Shown here in pieces: positions 28,580 to 37,698 of a DNA stretch of 64,000 nucleotides. The DNA is taken from the NCBI GenBank assembly GCA_029259945.1, contig JAJDEF010000029.1, positions 1 through 64,000 on the forward strand, written 5' to 3'. Position 1 is the first letter of the stretch, and each line of letters opens with the position of its first letter. The position numbers and the translations under genes are program-made. The stretch is from Planctomycetota bacterium (GTDB taxonomy: Bacteria; Planctomycetota; Planctomycetia; Pirellulales; Lacipirellulaceae). The notes under the pieces were generated by a model. That model worked only from the letters and a program-made list of their open reading frames with translations, searched no databases and was not told where the DNA came from.

Positions 28580-30877
28580 CTAGTTTATTTCATCGTCTCG
28601 ATTCAAGCAAACATCCGCTTCTCGATTAGAACGGGGCCGACTACGAAATATTTTTCCCGCAGGCCCGGCCAACATCGCAGGCAAAACAACCAAATCGCCC
28701 ACCAGCGCAGCCATTAGCAGCATGAACATCAAACACCCAAATCGGGCCGTCGATGTAAACGAGCTGAACATGAACATGAGAAGCCCTAGCCCTGCAATGA
28801 AACTTGTCTGACACATTGCCTTAGCGCACGACCGGTAGGCGTATCGGATGGCATTGTGTTGGGTGAGCCCAACATCTAAACCACGACGAAACCAAGTTAA
28901 GAAATGGACCGTGTCGTCCACGGCAACTCCCATGGCAACGCTGGCAGTAATCATCGATCCCAGGTCAATATTTTTCTCTAGCCAGCCCATCGAGCCATAA
29001 ATGAAAACGACAGGGAAAATATTGGGAATCATCGACAGGAGTCCGGTGATGGGACTTCGCAAAACCAGCATCATCACGAAGCCGATTAACACAAACGCCA
29101 ACGCTAAACTTTCGACCAAGCCAACGAGGAGTTGTCGTTGTGTTTTTGCGAGCAATGGCACCAATCCCGTGTAGACGACAGAGACGCCGTCGATGTCTGC
29201 AAGAGGGGGCTCGCTGAGTTCCATTTCGACTTGTTTTTGCACGTCCGCAGCAAAGCGGTCGTAATCCAGGTCGTGAAGAGCCAATGCGCGAGCGCTGATT
29301 CGCCAAAGCTGGAGCCCACCATCGGTAGTGTCAATTTCGGACAGATAATGACTCTTCACGAACTCCGAACGATAGTTTTCGAGTTTTTTGCTTGCCAAAG
29401 ATCGTTGAACTACTTTTCGGTTACTGATTGTTGGAATGGGTGGTGCAAAACTAGTTGCTGACATTGCACCCGTCACAAGTTCGAGCTGGACAACGCTTTG
29501 CTGGATTTTTTCAACTAATTCTATTTGCCGGAGGAAGTTTAAGTGGGATTTATCAGGATCAATCTGAATCACAATCTCCAGAGGCACAAATCCGCCCAGA
29601 TGCTGTTCGAGCCAGCGGTAGTCTTGAACGATTCTCGATTCTTCGGAAAATAAATTGATCACTTTTAAGGAGGAGTTTACGCGCGGCAGCCCTAACGCGG
29701 CAATCACCAGAATGATAACACTGACAATGAACACTCCTAGGTTAAAGCGTAATACGAACTCACAGAGTTTTTGTAAGAAGTCTGTAGGTCGTGGCGGCTC
29801 TTGCCGAAGATTGGGCGGCCACCGCTGCAGGGCCGCAGGCAAGAGACCGAATAGAAATATCAGCGAACAAACGACGCCAGATGCTGCATAAACCCCGAAT
29901 CGTTTAACAGGATCAAGATCGCTTGCTACTAGGGAAGCTAAACCGATCGCCGTTGTGCCAACCGCCAAACTGCAAGGGAGCCAGCCTCGAACTATTGCCC
30001 CGTCGACTGCAGGAGCTAAATCGTTTTCACAAATTTCATCCTTGTAGTAGTTGACCAAATGGACGGCACCAGAGAGCGTTATGACATAGACCAACGAGGG
30101 CATCGTCAATTGAAATGCATCGAGTGTGCCGCCGGCGTACCAAACAATCGCCAAACTCATTGCGCTACTTGCGATCGCGGTAAGAAAAACAAGAGTGATT
30201 AGCCGCCAACTCTGCAAGCAAGTCCACGCGACCATGAGAGCTACAATGCCCGATAGGATAGAGATACTTAGAAGCGTCCACTCGCCTTCCGCATCGATCG
30301 CACGGTTTTCGACCGGTAGCCCGCCGAGGTGGATTTCGTCACGTGCTGTATGCGTAGTCGTCGACAGGATTTCATAGACGGCTTCGATAGCAAATCGTAC
30401 ATTGTTTTCGCCCTCTTCCGACAGGACGAAAATAGCACATGTTTGTTCACCTTCGAGACCGACCATCGTGCCTCGTAAGCGATCAATGATTTCTCGGCGA
30501 TTCGCATGCCTGCCTTTGATCGAAATATTTTCAAGTTGGTTAACAAGGTCATTACCTGAAGCGACCGAATCGAAAAATCGCAGAGTCTCGCGGTTACCGG
30601 TTTCATCCAAAGTGTACCGTGCAAGGTCGTCCAAAGCGGGGTTGCCAAGGACACATCCTTCCCAGCTTGCAACGATAATTTGGTCGCGACCAAAATGTTG
30701 ACGAAACCAATCGTAGTTGTCGGTTTCCGCAAAACCCTTTGGTAACCAATCGAGAGTATTGCTCCGCTTATTTACAACCGAGAGATAGGCCCCGTGAAGG
30801 ACAAATGGCGATAGGAAGAGCGTAGCAAGAAGGATCCACACACTGTATCGGTCGTAAAACAGTTTGCGAGTTGACAT
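28580..30877 (-). CDS. MMPL/RND-family membrane exporter
   Basis: 765 residues in the RND half-dimer layout: helix 1 near residue 15, a periplasmic loop to about 200, a bundle of helices, helix 7 near 385, a second loop, and a final bundle with GSMITASVAMGVAVDDTVHFLTWFRRG. That last motif, with paired Asp in the membrane, is typical of MMPL/SSD-type RND proteins driven by proton flux. Hydrophobic or lipid substrates are common in the family; the substrate here is unknown. It is probably in an operon with the lycopene-cyclase-like gene. Confidence 0.85.
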   Translation of the reverse strand: MSTRKLFYDRYSVWILLATLFLSPFVLHGAYLSVVNKRSNTLDWLPKGFAETDNYDWFRQHFGRDQIIVASWEGCVLGNPALDDLARYTLDETGNRETLRFFDSVASGNDLVNQLENISIKGRHANRREIIDRLRGTMVGLEGEQTCAIFVLSEEGENNVRFAIEAVYEILSTTTHTARDEIHLGGLPVENRAIDAEGEWTLLSISILSGIVALMVAWTCLQSWRLITLVFLTAIASSAMSLAIVWYAGGTLDAFQLTMPSLVYVITLSGAVHLVNYYKDEICENDLAPAVDGAIVRGWLPCSLAVGTTAIGLASLVASDLDPVKRFGVYAASGVVCSLIFLFGLLPAALQRWPPNLRQEPPRPTDFLQKLCEFVLRFNLGVFIVSVIILVIAALGLPRVNSSLKVINLFSEESRIVQDYRWLEQHLGGFVPLEIVIQIDPDKSHLNFLRQIELVEKIQQSVVQLELVTGAMSATSFAPPIPTISNRKVVQRSLASKKLENYRSEFVKSHYLSEIDTTDGGLQLWRISARALALHDLDYDRFAADVQKQVEMELSEPPLADIDGVSVVYTGLVPLLAKTQRQLLVGLVESLALAFVLIGFVMMLVLRSPITGLLSMIPNIFPVVFIYGSMGWLEKNIDLGSMITASVAMGVAVDDTVHFLTWFRRGLDVGLTQHNAIRYAYRSCAKAMCQTSFIAGLGLLMFMFSSFTSTARFGCLMFMLLMAALVGDLVVLPAMLAGPAGKIFRSRPRSNREADVCLNRDDEIN

Positions 30878-30972
30878 CGTTCTTGTGGTTGCGCGGAAGA
30901 ACGGGGGTAGTTTGAACTACGCTTTCGATTTTTTGTTACCTTACGATATGCAAAATCCGGCCAGGACGAAAC

Positions 30973-31716
30973 CTAGTTTTCGCCGCCTAGGTAGTCTATG
31001 CGGTCGCGAAGTTCGGCTGCCAGTTCATATTGCTCGGCGGCAATGGCTTCGGCAAGTTGCTCGGTAAGCGAGGGCCCAACGTCGTAGTGTTCGACCACCG
31101 AATTACGCATTTCGCGTAGTTTGATGACAAACACATCGTCGTCGAAATGTTCAGTGGCGTCGTGTTTTTCAAACACCTCGGCGAGTTCTTCCAAGCCCTT
31201 ATCAATAGCGCGAATTGCGGCATCGGCATCAGATTCTTCAAGCTCAAGAAGTGCTGTGGCTTGAATCTTATGGAACATCACAAACGGACGATATTGCTCA
31301 TGGATCAGTGCCCATTCGGGATCGGGGGCATACTTCGAACTGAAATCCATCAGTGCCATGGTATGTAGTGAATCACGAATTGCGTTCTGATATGTTTTGA
31401 GAGTCAGCCAACAAACGCGGCGGTGATAGAACTGATAGAATTCGCGATCGATTTCGTGACACCGTCTTTCATCCAGACTAAATGCACCCCCCTCATCAGT
31501 GACGAGCGACTTGAGGTAGTCGTAGTAGGTATCAAATCCTTCAGGCTTCACTCCATCGGGGCGGCCCGTGAGTTCGAGCTGGATGATGCCCATATCGACT
31601 CGCATCTGAAGGATGTCGCGCCCATCAGCCCCTTGCACTTGTCGAACGAGAACCTGACCTGCGGTAAACGGCCAGTTGACCAGGAGATGATCGAGGTTCT
31701 GAGGGCGATCAGACAT
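30973..31716 (-). CDS. UVR (UvrB/UvrC) motif protein
   Basis: 247 residues. The C-terminal 35 residues form a UVR helical hairpin (EQLAEAIAAEQYELAAELRDRIDYL). The N-terminal part is conserved-looking but unassigned, starting DRPQNLDHLLVNWPFTAGQV. UVR motifs mediate protein contacts in UvrB/UvrC and also occur in stress proteins such as McsA. No nuclease or helicase motif is present, so this is not a repair enzyme itself. Confidence 0.7.
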   Translation of the reverse strand: MSDRPQNLDHLLVNWPFTAGQVLVRQVQGADGRDILQMRVDMGIIQLELTGRPDGVKPEGFDTYYDYLKSLVTDEGGAFSLDERRCHEIDREFYQFYHRRVCWLTLKTYQNAIRDSLHTMALMDFSSKYAPDPEWALIHEQYRPFVMFHKIQATALLELEESDADAAIRAIDKGLEELAEVFEKHDATEHFDDDVFVIKLREMRNSVVEHYDVGPSLTEQLAEAIAAEQYELAAELRDRIDYLGGEN

Positions 31717-31833
31717 ACGACTTTCGGGCGAATTGAGTGAGGTTGAGGAGCAATGCTTAGACTCTCCTCTGATTATACCTCACCACGCACCTTTTCGGCG
31801 AGCCGTGTTGCAAATTGCTGCCGGTCGGAACGA

Positions 31834-32298
31834 CTAGCCTTCGCCTCCCTCGTCCATCATGATCGTTTCTTGAAGAAGATCGATTTCTTCCATGTCGTGA
31901 ATATCAAGCCGTTCTAGAAGAGTTTCAATCTCGCCACAGACCTCTTCAAAATCTTCGCATTGATATTCACTCAAAGACTCGACCTCAGGCGACAGGTCGT
32001 GCAGAGCATGGCGAAACAGGACATGATCTCGTTCGAGTCGCTCAACGCGCGATTGCATGTTGGGCCTTGTCTCGGCAACGTACACCATGTAGCCGTCTTG
32101 TTCCTCAAGGTCGAGCAGGCGTTCTAAGTGACGTTGGAAAGATTGAAACGTAAAACGCACACTCGAGACTTTTCGGGAAAACCCCGCCGAAGGCACTCTC
32201 CAATCGAGGGTGACCCGTAGTGCTTGTTTTACGTGATCCAGAATTCGATGCTCCATTTGAGCCACATTGGCTTGCGATCGTGTGTCAATTCCATGCAT
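31834..32298 (-). CDS. small acidic helical protein, possibly hemerythrin-like
   Basis: 154 residues, mostly helical, with HRILDHVKQALRVTLDW near the start, SVRFTFQSFQRHLERLLDLEE in the middle and RVERLERDHVLFRHAL after it. The C-terminus is strongly acidic. The spaced His residues hint at a four-helix hemerythrin-type bundle but the ligand set is incomplete. I chose ATG at 32298 because GGAGG lies 7 bases upstream; the longer frame has no such site. The function is not known. Confidence 0.6.
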   Translation of the reverse strand: MHGIDTRSQANVAQMEHRILDHVKQALRVTLDWRVPSAGFSRKVSSVRFTFQSFQRHLERLLDLEEQDGYMVYVAETRPNMQSRVERLERDHVLFRHALHDLSPEVESLSEYQCEDFEEVCGEIETLLERLDIHDMEEIDLLQETIMMDEGGEG

Positions 32299-32675
32299 GT
32301 TACTGCCTCCATAATAAAAGATCACGGGACTACCTTTCCCGCTGCTAGATCGCCTCACATCCCCCATACGCTAGTTCAAGTCGCTACTTTGTCAGGACCC
32401 AGCGCATGCTGGACTAACGATCCATCCTCCTGGTTTTACCCATGCCGGGCCGTCGATTGGCTCGGCTAAACGCTGCCAAATCTCACGTTCCAAAGCAAAA
32501 GGGCCCTGCGTCTGCCCCGTCGTTAGCATTCGTGTTGATAAGTATGTATCAGAGAAGAAAAGTTATCTGGAGAATGCTTCCAGTGATGAGGCTATGCATT
32601 CTAACCGAAAAGTGGAAAATACGCCAAGCTCACCCCCCGGCAGATGGGTTAAGCTTACTTCGCACCTTGTAAAAA

Positions 32676-32753
32676 TACGGACTTAGCTCCTCCCAACATT
32701 TTGCCACTGTTTTCCGAAAAGAATTCGGAGGCTCGCCAAGCGAGTATCAATGA
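32676..32753 (+). pseudogene. C-terminal fragment of an AraC-family regulator
   Basis: 25 codons plus a stop read YGLSSSQHFATVFRKEFG followed by GSPSEYQ. This is the last helix-turn-helix and tail of AraC/XylS regulators (compare the family pattern GF.S.SHFSRVFKK.FG.SPSEY). The frame is closed by a stop directly upstream, so the rest of the gene is missing. The fragment sits 96 bases before the rhamnosidase gene, where such regulators often lie. The 308 bases before it (32368-32675) show nothing recognisable. Confidence 0.75.
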
Positions 32754-32849
32754 CGTCACGATGAGGGCCGGAAGCAACCGGCTTGTGCCTAACATAAATC
32801 GCATCTAACAGGCAGCCTGACGGTGCCATTTTCACGAAAGTATAGACTC

Positions 32850-35684
32850 ATGAAATCTACCAGAAGAAGTTTCTTGAAGACCGGGACGATCGGTGCTTCG
32901 GCACTGGTGCTTTCTCCCATGCCGTTCCAGCAATGTAATTCCCAGGACACCAATGATCAACTTCTTGCAGATATCTTCATGGGGTTTCAAAATCCCCCCA
33001 TGAATGCAAAACCTTTTGTCCGCTGGTGGTGGAATGGTGACCGGCTAACAAAGGATGAGCTTCTCAGGGAACTGGATGTATTGAACGAGGCAGGAATAGG
33101 AGGGGTAGAAATCAATCCTATTAAATTTCCACATGGAGCAGAGCCGGTTGGGTATAAAACCCTTCAATTGATGAGTGACGAATGGATTGAGATGCTGAAG
33201 GTTGCATTGCAGGGAGCCCGTGAGAGAGGCATGGTGTGCGATATGATCGTCGGTTCAGGCTGGCCCTTTGGCGGGGAATTTCTGGAAAAAGATGAACAGA
33301 TCCAGATGGTAACCATCGAAACCATCGACCTAGAAGGAGGCCAGACTTATCAGTTCAATAGGGAGGAGTTGCTTCGAAAGGTCGATCCCAAAATCCACTC
33401 CAAGCATGATACGGTCTACAGAGATCTGCTGATGCTGCGCCTTTTGCCGGCGGTATCAGATCAATTCCAGGAAGGGGCGGATCTTTCCTCGCAGAGCCAG
33501 CAAGAGACCATCACCGTGGAGGTTCCTCCCGGGAAGCATGTCCTTTACTACGTCGTCAAGCTGACCGGTTACATGGCCGTGATCAATGGTGCACCGGGAG
33601 CCGCTGGCCCGGTTCTCAATCACTACAGCAAACCAGCCGTGGAACGATATCTCAATCGAATCTCCAATGTACTTACAGACAAGATCGGCCCTTTGGGCAA
33701 GTATTTCCGAGCCATGTTCTGTGACAGTATGGAGCTGGAAGGTGCCAACTGGAATGATGATCTTCCGGAGGAGTTTGGAAAAAGAAGGGGATACTCCCTA
33801 CTTCCTTACCTGCCCTTTGTCTTGAAAAAGGTGGGCCACATGGGAAATCCCCTCGAAGAGAAGTACGGGACAAAGTTTTCTCCCGAAGTATTGGATAGAT
33901 TGAACAGAGTAAGATTGGATTTCTACAAAACGCGTCTGGAACTATTCAAAGAACGATTTATCGATACTTTTAACCAGTGGTGTCATGACAACGGGGTACT
34001 TTCCCGTGTACAGGCATACGGAAGGGGAATGCATCCCCTGGATACCAGTCTGGATATTGATATCCCGGAATGCGAATCATGGATGAGGCCCGAGGTCGGG
34101 GGCGAACTGCCAGACAGGGGCCCACAAGGCAGGCCTCACTGGATGATTAATCGATTCGTTTCTTCCGGAGCCCGACTTGCAGGAAAAAGGTTGGTAAGCT
34201 GTGAAGAGATTACCAATACACAGGCGGTCTTCATGACCACTCTGGAGCAGATTAAGATCACTGGCGACCAGAGCAATCTCTCAGGCGTCACTCACTCTAT
34301 CCTGCATGGATTCAATTATTCTCCCCCGGAAGCTCCCTACCCAGGGTGGGTGCAGTATGGCACTTGGTTCAACGAGCGAAATCCATGGTGGCCTTACTTC
34401 AAACGCTGGACCGCATACAAGGCCAGACTTTCCTGGCTTTTTCAGAACGCTGACCTGCGGTCAAATGTGGCGATCTTGCAACCTCTGACCGACCTCTGGC
34501 TGAAACACGGTCCCCAGCGTGATCCATTCCCGAGGCATGCCTATCCTGATTACCAGCATAATCTATGGGAGGTTGCCCATAACCTTGGGGATGGCTGCGA
34601 CTACGTCTCTGAAAAGATCCTTCACAACGCTTCCTTCAAGTCCGGCAGCCTGATTTACGGGCAGCGCTGCTACCAGGTCCTACTGATTCCTGAAACCGAG
34701 ACGATGGATCTGTTGACCATCAAGGCGCTGGATGCGCTGGCCACTTCCGGTGGCAAGGTTGTGTTTATCGGAAAGAAACCATTTCGCTCTCCTGTTTTCA
34801 ACGACCATTCAGCAAAGAATAAAGAGGTTGCCGATGCCATCGACAATCTCTTTGCCAATCACAGCGAGAATGTAATCCTAATTGCGTCTCCGGGAGATGA
34901 TCTGCTGCGATGGTATGCTTCGCTGCAAAAAGTGACCGGGCATGCGCCGCTTGTCCACATTGAAGGAACGGATAAACAGTTAAGTCAGGTCTGCTACCAA
35001 GCAAGTGAATCGCAAATCTTCTTCTTTGTGAATTCCAGTCTGACAAAGCACATTTCTTTCTCTGCACGATTCCCTAGCGAGACGATTGGGTTTCCCTGGA
35101 TATGGAATCCTGAAACTGGTGAGAAATCCCGTTATCCAACCCCGGCTGGCAAGAAAGAAATTCAAATAGAGCTGGCACCGGCAACTTCCCTGCTTGTTGT
35201 ATTTGAAAAGACAAAGGATGGTGATGTCCTTCAACCCCTTAAAGAAACGGGGGAGGGTGAGGAAGTTACCGGTACCTGGAAGCTGAGCCTCAGGCATGTG
35301 AATGGCGAAGAAAAGGAGTTGAGACTTAACCGGCTTGTTGACTTTCTTGAAGACAATCGATTGAAAACATTTGCCGGTGAAGCTACCTACGAGAAAGAGG
35401 TTCAGGTGGATGATCCCGCTGCGCTGACACAAATCGACCTGGGCAATGTTCAGGGCGTATCCGCCTTGACGGTCAACGGTAAAAACGCAGGTGTGAAGTG
35501 GTATGGGAAACATACCTATGATGTAAGCGGCCTGCTGACAAAAGGAAGCAATCAGCTCTCCATAACAGTAACAACGATTGCCGGCAACTATTTGAAAAGT
35601 CTCGAGAGTGCCCCGACAGGCCGCTACTGGAAAAGTGGGCAACCTCATCCAGTGGGTATGATAGGACCTGTAACGCTGCATTAG
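32850..35684 (+). CDS. GH106-like alpha-L-rhamnosidase, exported
   Basis: 944 residues. The N-terminus MKSTRRSFLKTGTIGASAL is a twin-arginine-like leader. The body opens with KPFVRWWWNGDRLTKDELL, then LNEAGIGGVEINPI and CDMIVGSGWPFGGEFL, as in GH106 family enzymes, and ends in a beta-sandwich with HPVGMIGPVTLH. GH106 enzymes release L-rhamnose from plant or algal polysaccharides. The ATG at 32850 starts the leader; an in-frame codon 27 bases upstream is unlikely. Codon use and the gene's style (AT-richer, weak ribosome site) differ from the neighbours, and broken mobile sequences flank it, so acquisition by transfer is likely. Confidence 0.75.
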   Translation: MKSTRRSFLKTGTIGASALVLSPMPFQQCNSQDTNDQLLADIFMGFQNPPMNAKPFVRWWWNGDRLTKDELLRELDVLNEAGIGGVEINPIKFPHGAEPVGYKTLQLMSDEWIEMLKVALQGARERGMVCDMIVGSGWPFGGEFLEKDEQIQMVTIETIDLEGGQTYQFNREELLRKVDPKIHSKHDTVYRDLLMLRLLPAVSDQFQEGADLSSQSQQETITVEVPPGKHVLYYVVKLTGYMAVINGAPGAAGPVLNHYSKPAVERYLNRISNVLTDKIGPLGKYFRAMFCDSMELEGANWNDDLPEEFGKRRGYSLLPYLPFVLKKVGHMGNPLEEKYGTKFSPEVLDRLNRVRLDFYKTRLELFKERFIDTFNQWCHDNGVLSRVQAYGRGMHPLDTSLDIDIPECESWMRPEVGGELPDRGPQGRPHWMINRFVSSGARLAGKRLVSCEEITNTQAVFMTTLEQIKITGDQSNLSGVTHSILHGFNYSPPEAPYPGWVQYGTWFNERNPWWPYFKRWTAYKARLSWLFQNADLRSNVAILQPLTDLWLKHGPQRDPFPRHAYPDYQHNLWEVAHNLGDGCDYVSEKILHNASFKSGSLIYGQRCYQVLLIPETETMDLLTIKALDALATSGGKVVFIGKKPFRSPVFNDHSAKNKEVADAIDNLFANHSENVILIASPGDDLLRWYASLQKVTGHAPLVHIEGTDKQLSQVCYQASESQIFFFVNSSLTKHISFSARFPSETIGFPWIWNPETGEKSRYPTPAGKKEIQIELAPATSLLVVFEKTKDGDVLQPLKETGEGEEVTGTWKLSLRHVNGEEKELRLNRLVDFLEDNRLKTFAGEATYEKEVQVDDPAALTQIDLGNVQGVSALTVNGKNAGVKWYGKHTYDVSGLLTKGSNQLSITVTTIAGNYLKSLESAPTGRYWKSGQPHPVGMIGPVTLH

Positions 35685-35688
35685 TGCG

Positions 35689-35799
35689 ATGGCCCAAGAG
35701 CGGTTCGACGATTGGCGAAAGGATTACAATGAGGTGCGTCCACACAGCTCACTGGAGAACCGGACGCCGAAAGAATCCGCAAATTTTTTTCCAGGCTAG
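35689..35799 (+). pseudogene. C-terminal fragment of an IS3-family transposase
   Basis: A 36-residue frame reads MAQERFDDWRKDYNEVRPHS then SLENRTPKESANFFPG. The string WRKDYNEVRPHSSL with TPKE after it is the end of IS3-family OrfB integrases. The catalytic DDE core is absent, so this is a remnant. It begins 4 bases after the rhamnosidase stop. Confidence 0.85.
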
Positions 35800-35843
35800 C
35801 CTGGAAAAAGGCTGAGGAAACTAACATTCCAACTGGTACCAAG

Positions 35844-35860
35844 TTGGGGAGGAGGTCACA
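35844..35860. mobile_element. candidate right terminal end of the IS3-family remnant
   Basis: TTGGGGAGGAGGTCACA ends in CA and reads TGTGACCTCC... on the other strand, the TG...CA form of IS3-family ends. It lies 45 bases after the transposase stop, a normal distance. No matching left end was found in the window. Confidence 0.45.
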
Positions 35861-35862
35861 GT

Positions 35863-37197
35863 TTGACTCCACGTGAAAGAGTAGTCGCTGCTTTAAACCT
35901 TGAAGAGCCGGACAGGGTTCCCATCGACGTCGGCGCCACGGGCCTGAGCAACATTAACCTAATGGCATACGGGCGTCTTAAAAAACACTTGGGTATTAAT
36001 CAAGGGACTGCCAAAGTGTATCACGGTTGGATACAGGTTCCTTATATTGAGGAGGCGGTCCTGAATCGTTTGCATGGTGATTGTGTCGCTTTGCCTCGCT
36101 ATCGTATGTCTCTTGGGATCGAAAACGAAAGGTTTAAGCCCTGGACGCATGCATGCGGTACGGAGTTTCTTTTCCCGAAAGATTTTAATCCCATCAAAAA
36201 TGACAGGGGTGACTGGGAGTGGCACGAACATGGCGAGATGATCGCAAAAGCGCCTTCTGAAGGCACACATGGGTTTGCGCTTTATAAGCACCCGCTGAAT
36301 GAGATTACTTCCAATAAGCAGGTCGATGAGTTTTTCGAAAGCTACCAGGGTAACTTTGTTGGACGTATTCATGTTGATGACAAGGAAATTGAATATGCAT
36401 CGAAGATGGCAAAGGATCTTTATGAGAATACAGATAAATGCGTGGTCTCCGACTATTTCGGCACCGTGTTGGAGAACGCGCAGGGGATCGTTGGCTGGGA
36501 TGAGATTTATGTGAAAATGATGGTTGAGCCAGATCTGGCGAAATACTTTTTAGAACATCTGACGGAGGCCTTGCTGGAAGGCCTAAAGCGATATATTCCT
36601 GCGGTGAAGGATTATGTTCAGGTCATCGTTTTCGCAGATGATATCGGCCAGCAGCAAGGACCTATGATTTCACCCGAAATGTATCGTGAGTTCTTGAAGC
36701 CTTTTCATTCAAAGTTGTGGCAGTATGTTCGAGAAAACAGCGACATCAAGGTTTTTTATCACAGCGATGGCGCGATCGTGGATTTGCTTCCTGATTTAAT
36801 TGACGCTGGGGCGCAGATTTTAAATCCGGTTCAGACTGATGTGGTTGGCATGGATCCAGTGAAATTGAAACGGGAATTCGGAAAGGATCTGGCTTTCTGG
36901 GGAGCCGGCGTTGATACACATTCAGTCTTAGACCGAGGCAATCCTGCGCAGGTTCGCGAAGATGTTCGGCGCAGGGTAGAGGCCCTCGCTCCGGGCGGCG
37001 GTTGGGTATGGGCTTCCATCCATAATATGCTGTCTAATGTGAGGCCGGAAAATATTTTGGCTGCAGTCGATGCTGCTTATGATTTTGGGGAATATCCCAT
37101 TGCCAGCAGACATCAGTCGGCTAAGGAACTTCAAGAGGCCTACACCGATTACTGGATGTCGCCAATGAGCCAGTTGAAAGAAATAACAGTTCAATGA
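35863..37197 (+). CDS. uroporphyrinogen decarboxylase-family protein (not a canonical HemE)
   Basis: 444 residues. The N-terminus TPRERVVAALNLEEPDRVPID is the family start and requires the TTG codon; AGGAGG lies 7 bases upstream. Later landmarks are VIVFADDIGQQQGPMISPEMY, KVFYHSDGAIVDLLPDLIDAG and FWGAGVDTHSVL, of the URO-D/methyltransferase barrel. It is longer than HemE (about 350) and lacks the HemE N-terminal substrate motif, so a role as corrinoid methyltransferase or in sugar catabolism is more likely than heme synthesis. Such genes often accompany glycoside hydrolases in planctomycetes and Verrucomicrobia. Its ribosome site lies inside the candidate IS end. Confidence 0.75.
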   Translation: MTPRERVVAALNLEEPDRVPIDVGATGLSNINLMAYGRLKKHLGINQGTAKVYHGWIQVPYIEEAVLNRLHGDCVALPRYRMSLGIENERFKPWTHACGTEFLFPKDFNPIKNDRGDWEWHEHGEMIAKAPSEGTHGFALYKHPLNEITSNKQVDEFFESYQGNFVGRIHVDDKEIEYASKMAKDLYENTDKCVVSDYFGTVLENAQGIVGWDEIYVKMMVEPDLAKYFLEHLTEALLEGLKRYIPAVKDYVQVIVFADDIGQQQGPMISPEMYREFLKPFHSKLWQYVRENSDIKVFYHSDGAIVDLLPDLIDAGAQILNPVQTDVVGMDPVKLKREFGKDLAFWGAGVDTHSVLDRGNPAQVREDVRRRVEALAPGGGWVWASIHNMLSNVRPENILAAVDAAYDFGEYPIASRHQSAKELQEAYTDYWMSPMSQLKEITVQ

Positions 37198-37301
37198 GGA
37201 CAAACTATGTGAAACGCGCTGGGTCTATAATGAAATTACATGAGGGCAATGTTGATGAATATAAAAGGCGCAACGATGAAATTTGCACCGAGACAAAAAC
37301 A

Positions 37302-37327
37302 TAAAAAAAGCCCGGGTAAACCAGGCT
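37302..37327 (-). terminator. rho-independent terminator downstream of tRNA-Glu
   Basis: On the minus strand AGCCTGG and CCGGGCT pair (one U-G pair) across a 5-base loop, followed by TTTTTTTAT. It lies 50 bases beyond the tRNA 3' end. Confidence 0.7.
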
Positions 37328-37376
37328 AAAATGCAAAGTAGTGCGATTGCCCGCATTAGTGAACAAGTGTCCACAG

Positions 37377-37449
37377 TACCCCGTAGGGGAGTCGAACCCC
37401 TGTCTCCGCCGTGAGAGGGCGGTGTCCTGGGCCACTAGACGAACGGGGC
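37377..37449 (-). tRNA. tRNA-Glu (anticodon CTC)
   Basis: 73 bases fold as a full cloverleaf. The acceptor GCCCCGT pairs with ACGGGGT (one G-U), the anticodon stem CCGCC/GGCGG encloses CTCTCAC, and the T-stem AGGGG/CCCCT encloses TTCGACT. The CCA end is not encoded. The anticodon CTC reads GAG. Confidence 0.95.
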
Positions 37450-37575
37450 AGGTAGGACTTTTGAACCGTTGAGTAGGCAAGGGTGAGGCCCAAAAAGCAT
37501 CTTTCCCGCAGTACCCAAGCCACCATTTTCCGGCGTTAGCCGGTGCTGTCAACCGGGGGTGCCCACTCGTGGGAA

Positions 37576-37643
37576 TGTCCAAAGCCCAAATGACCAATGC
37601 TGAGGTGCCAAGTCCTGTTTATTGGTCATTAGGGCCTTGGACA
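37576..37643. repeat. imperfect 23-base inverted repeat (ATTGGTCATT family)
   Basis: Left arm 37576-37598 and right arm 37621-37643 (ATTGGTCATTAGGGCCTTGG then ACA) match with two mismatches across a 22-base spacer. A further ATTGGTCATT follows the right arm. It lies in the 249-base gap between tRNA-Glu and the ABC transporter gene, where no gene is seen. Confidence 0.6.
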
Positions 37644-37698
37644 TTGGTCATTGAGACTGACAGCCTTTGTCCAAACTAATCCACTACCTGACCTACCA

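Noticed and set aside
34980-35681. A 233-codon minus-strand open frame opposite the rhamnosidase C-terminus
   Set aside because: It shadows the GH106 C-terminal domain and carries no motif.
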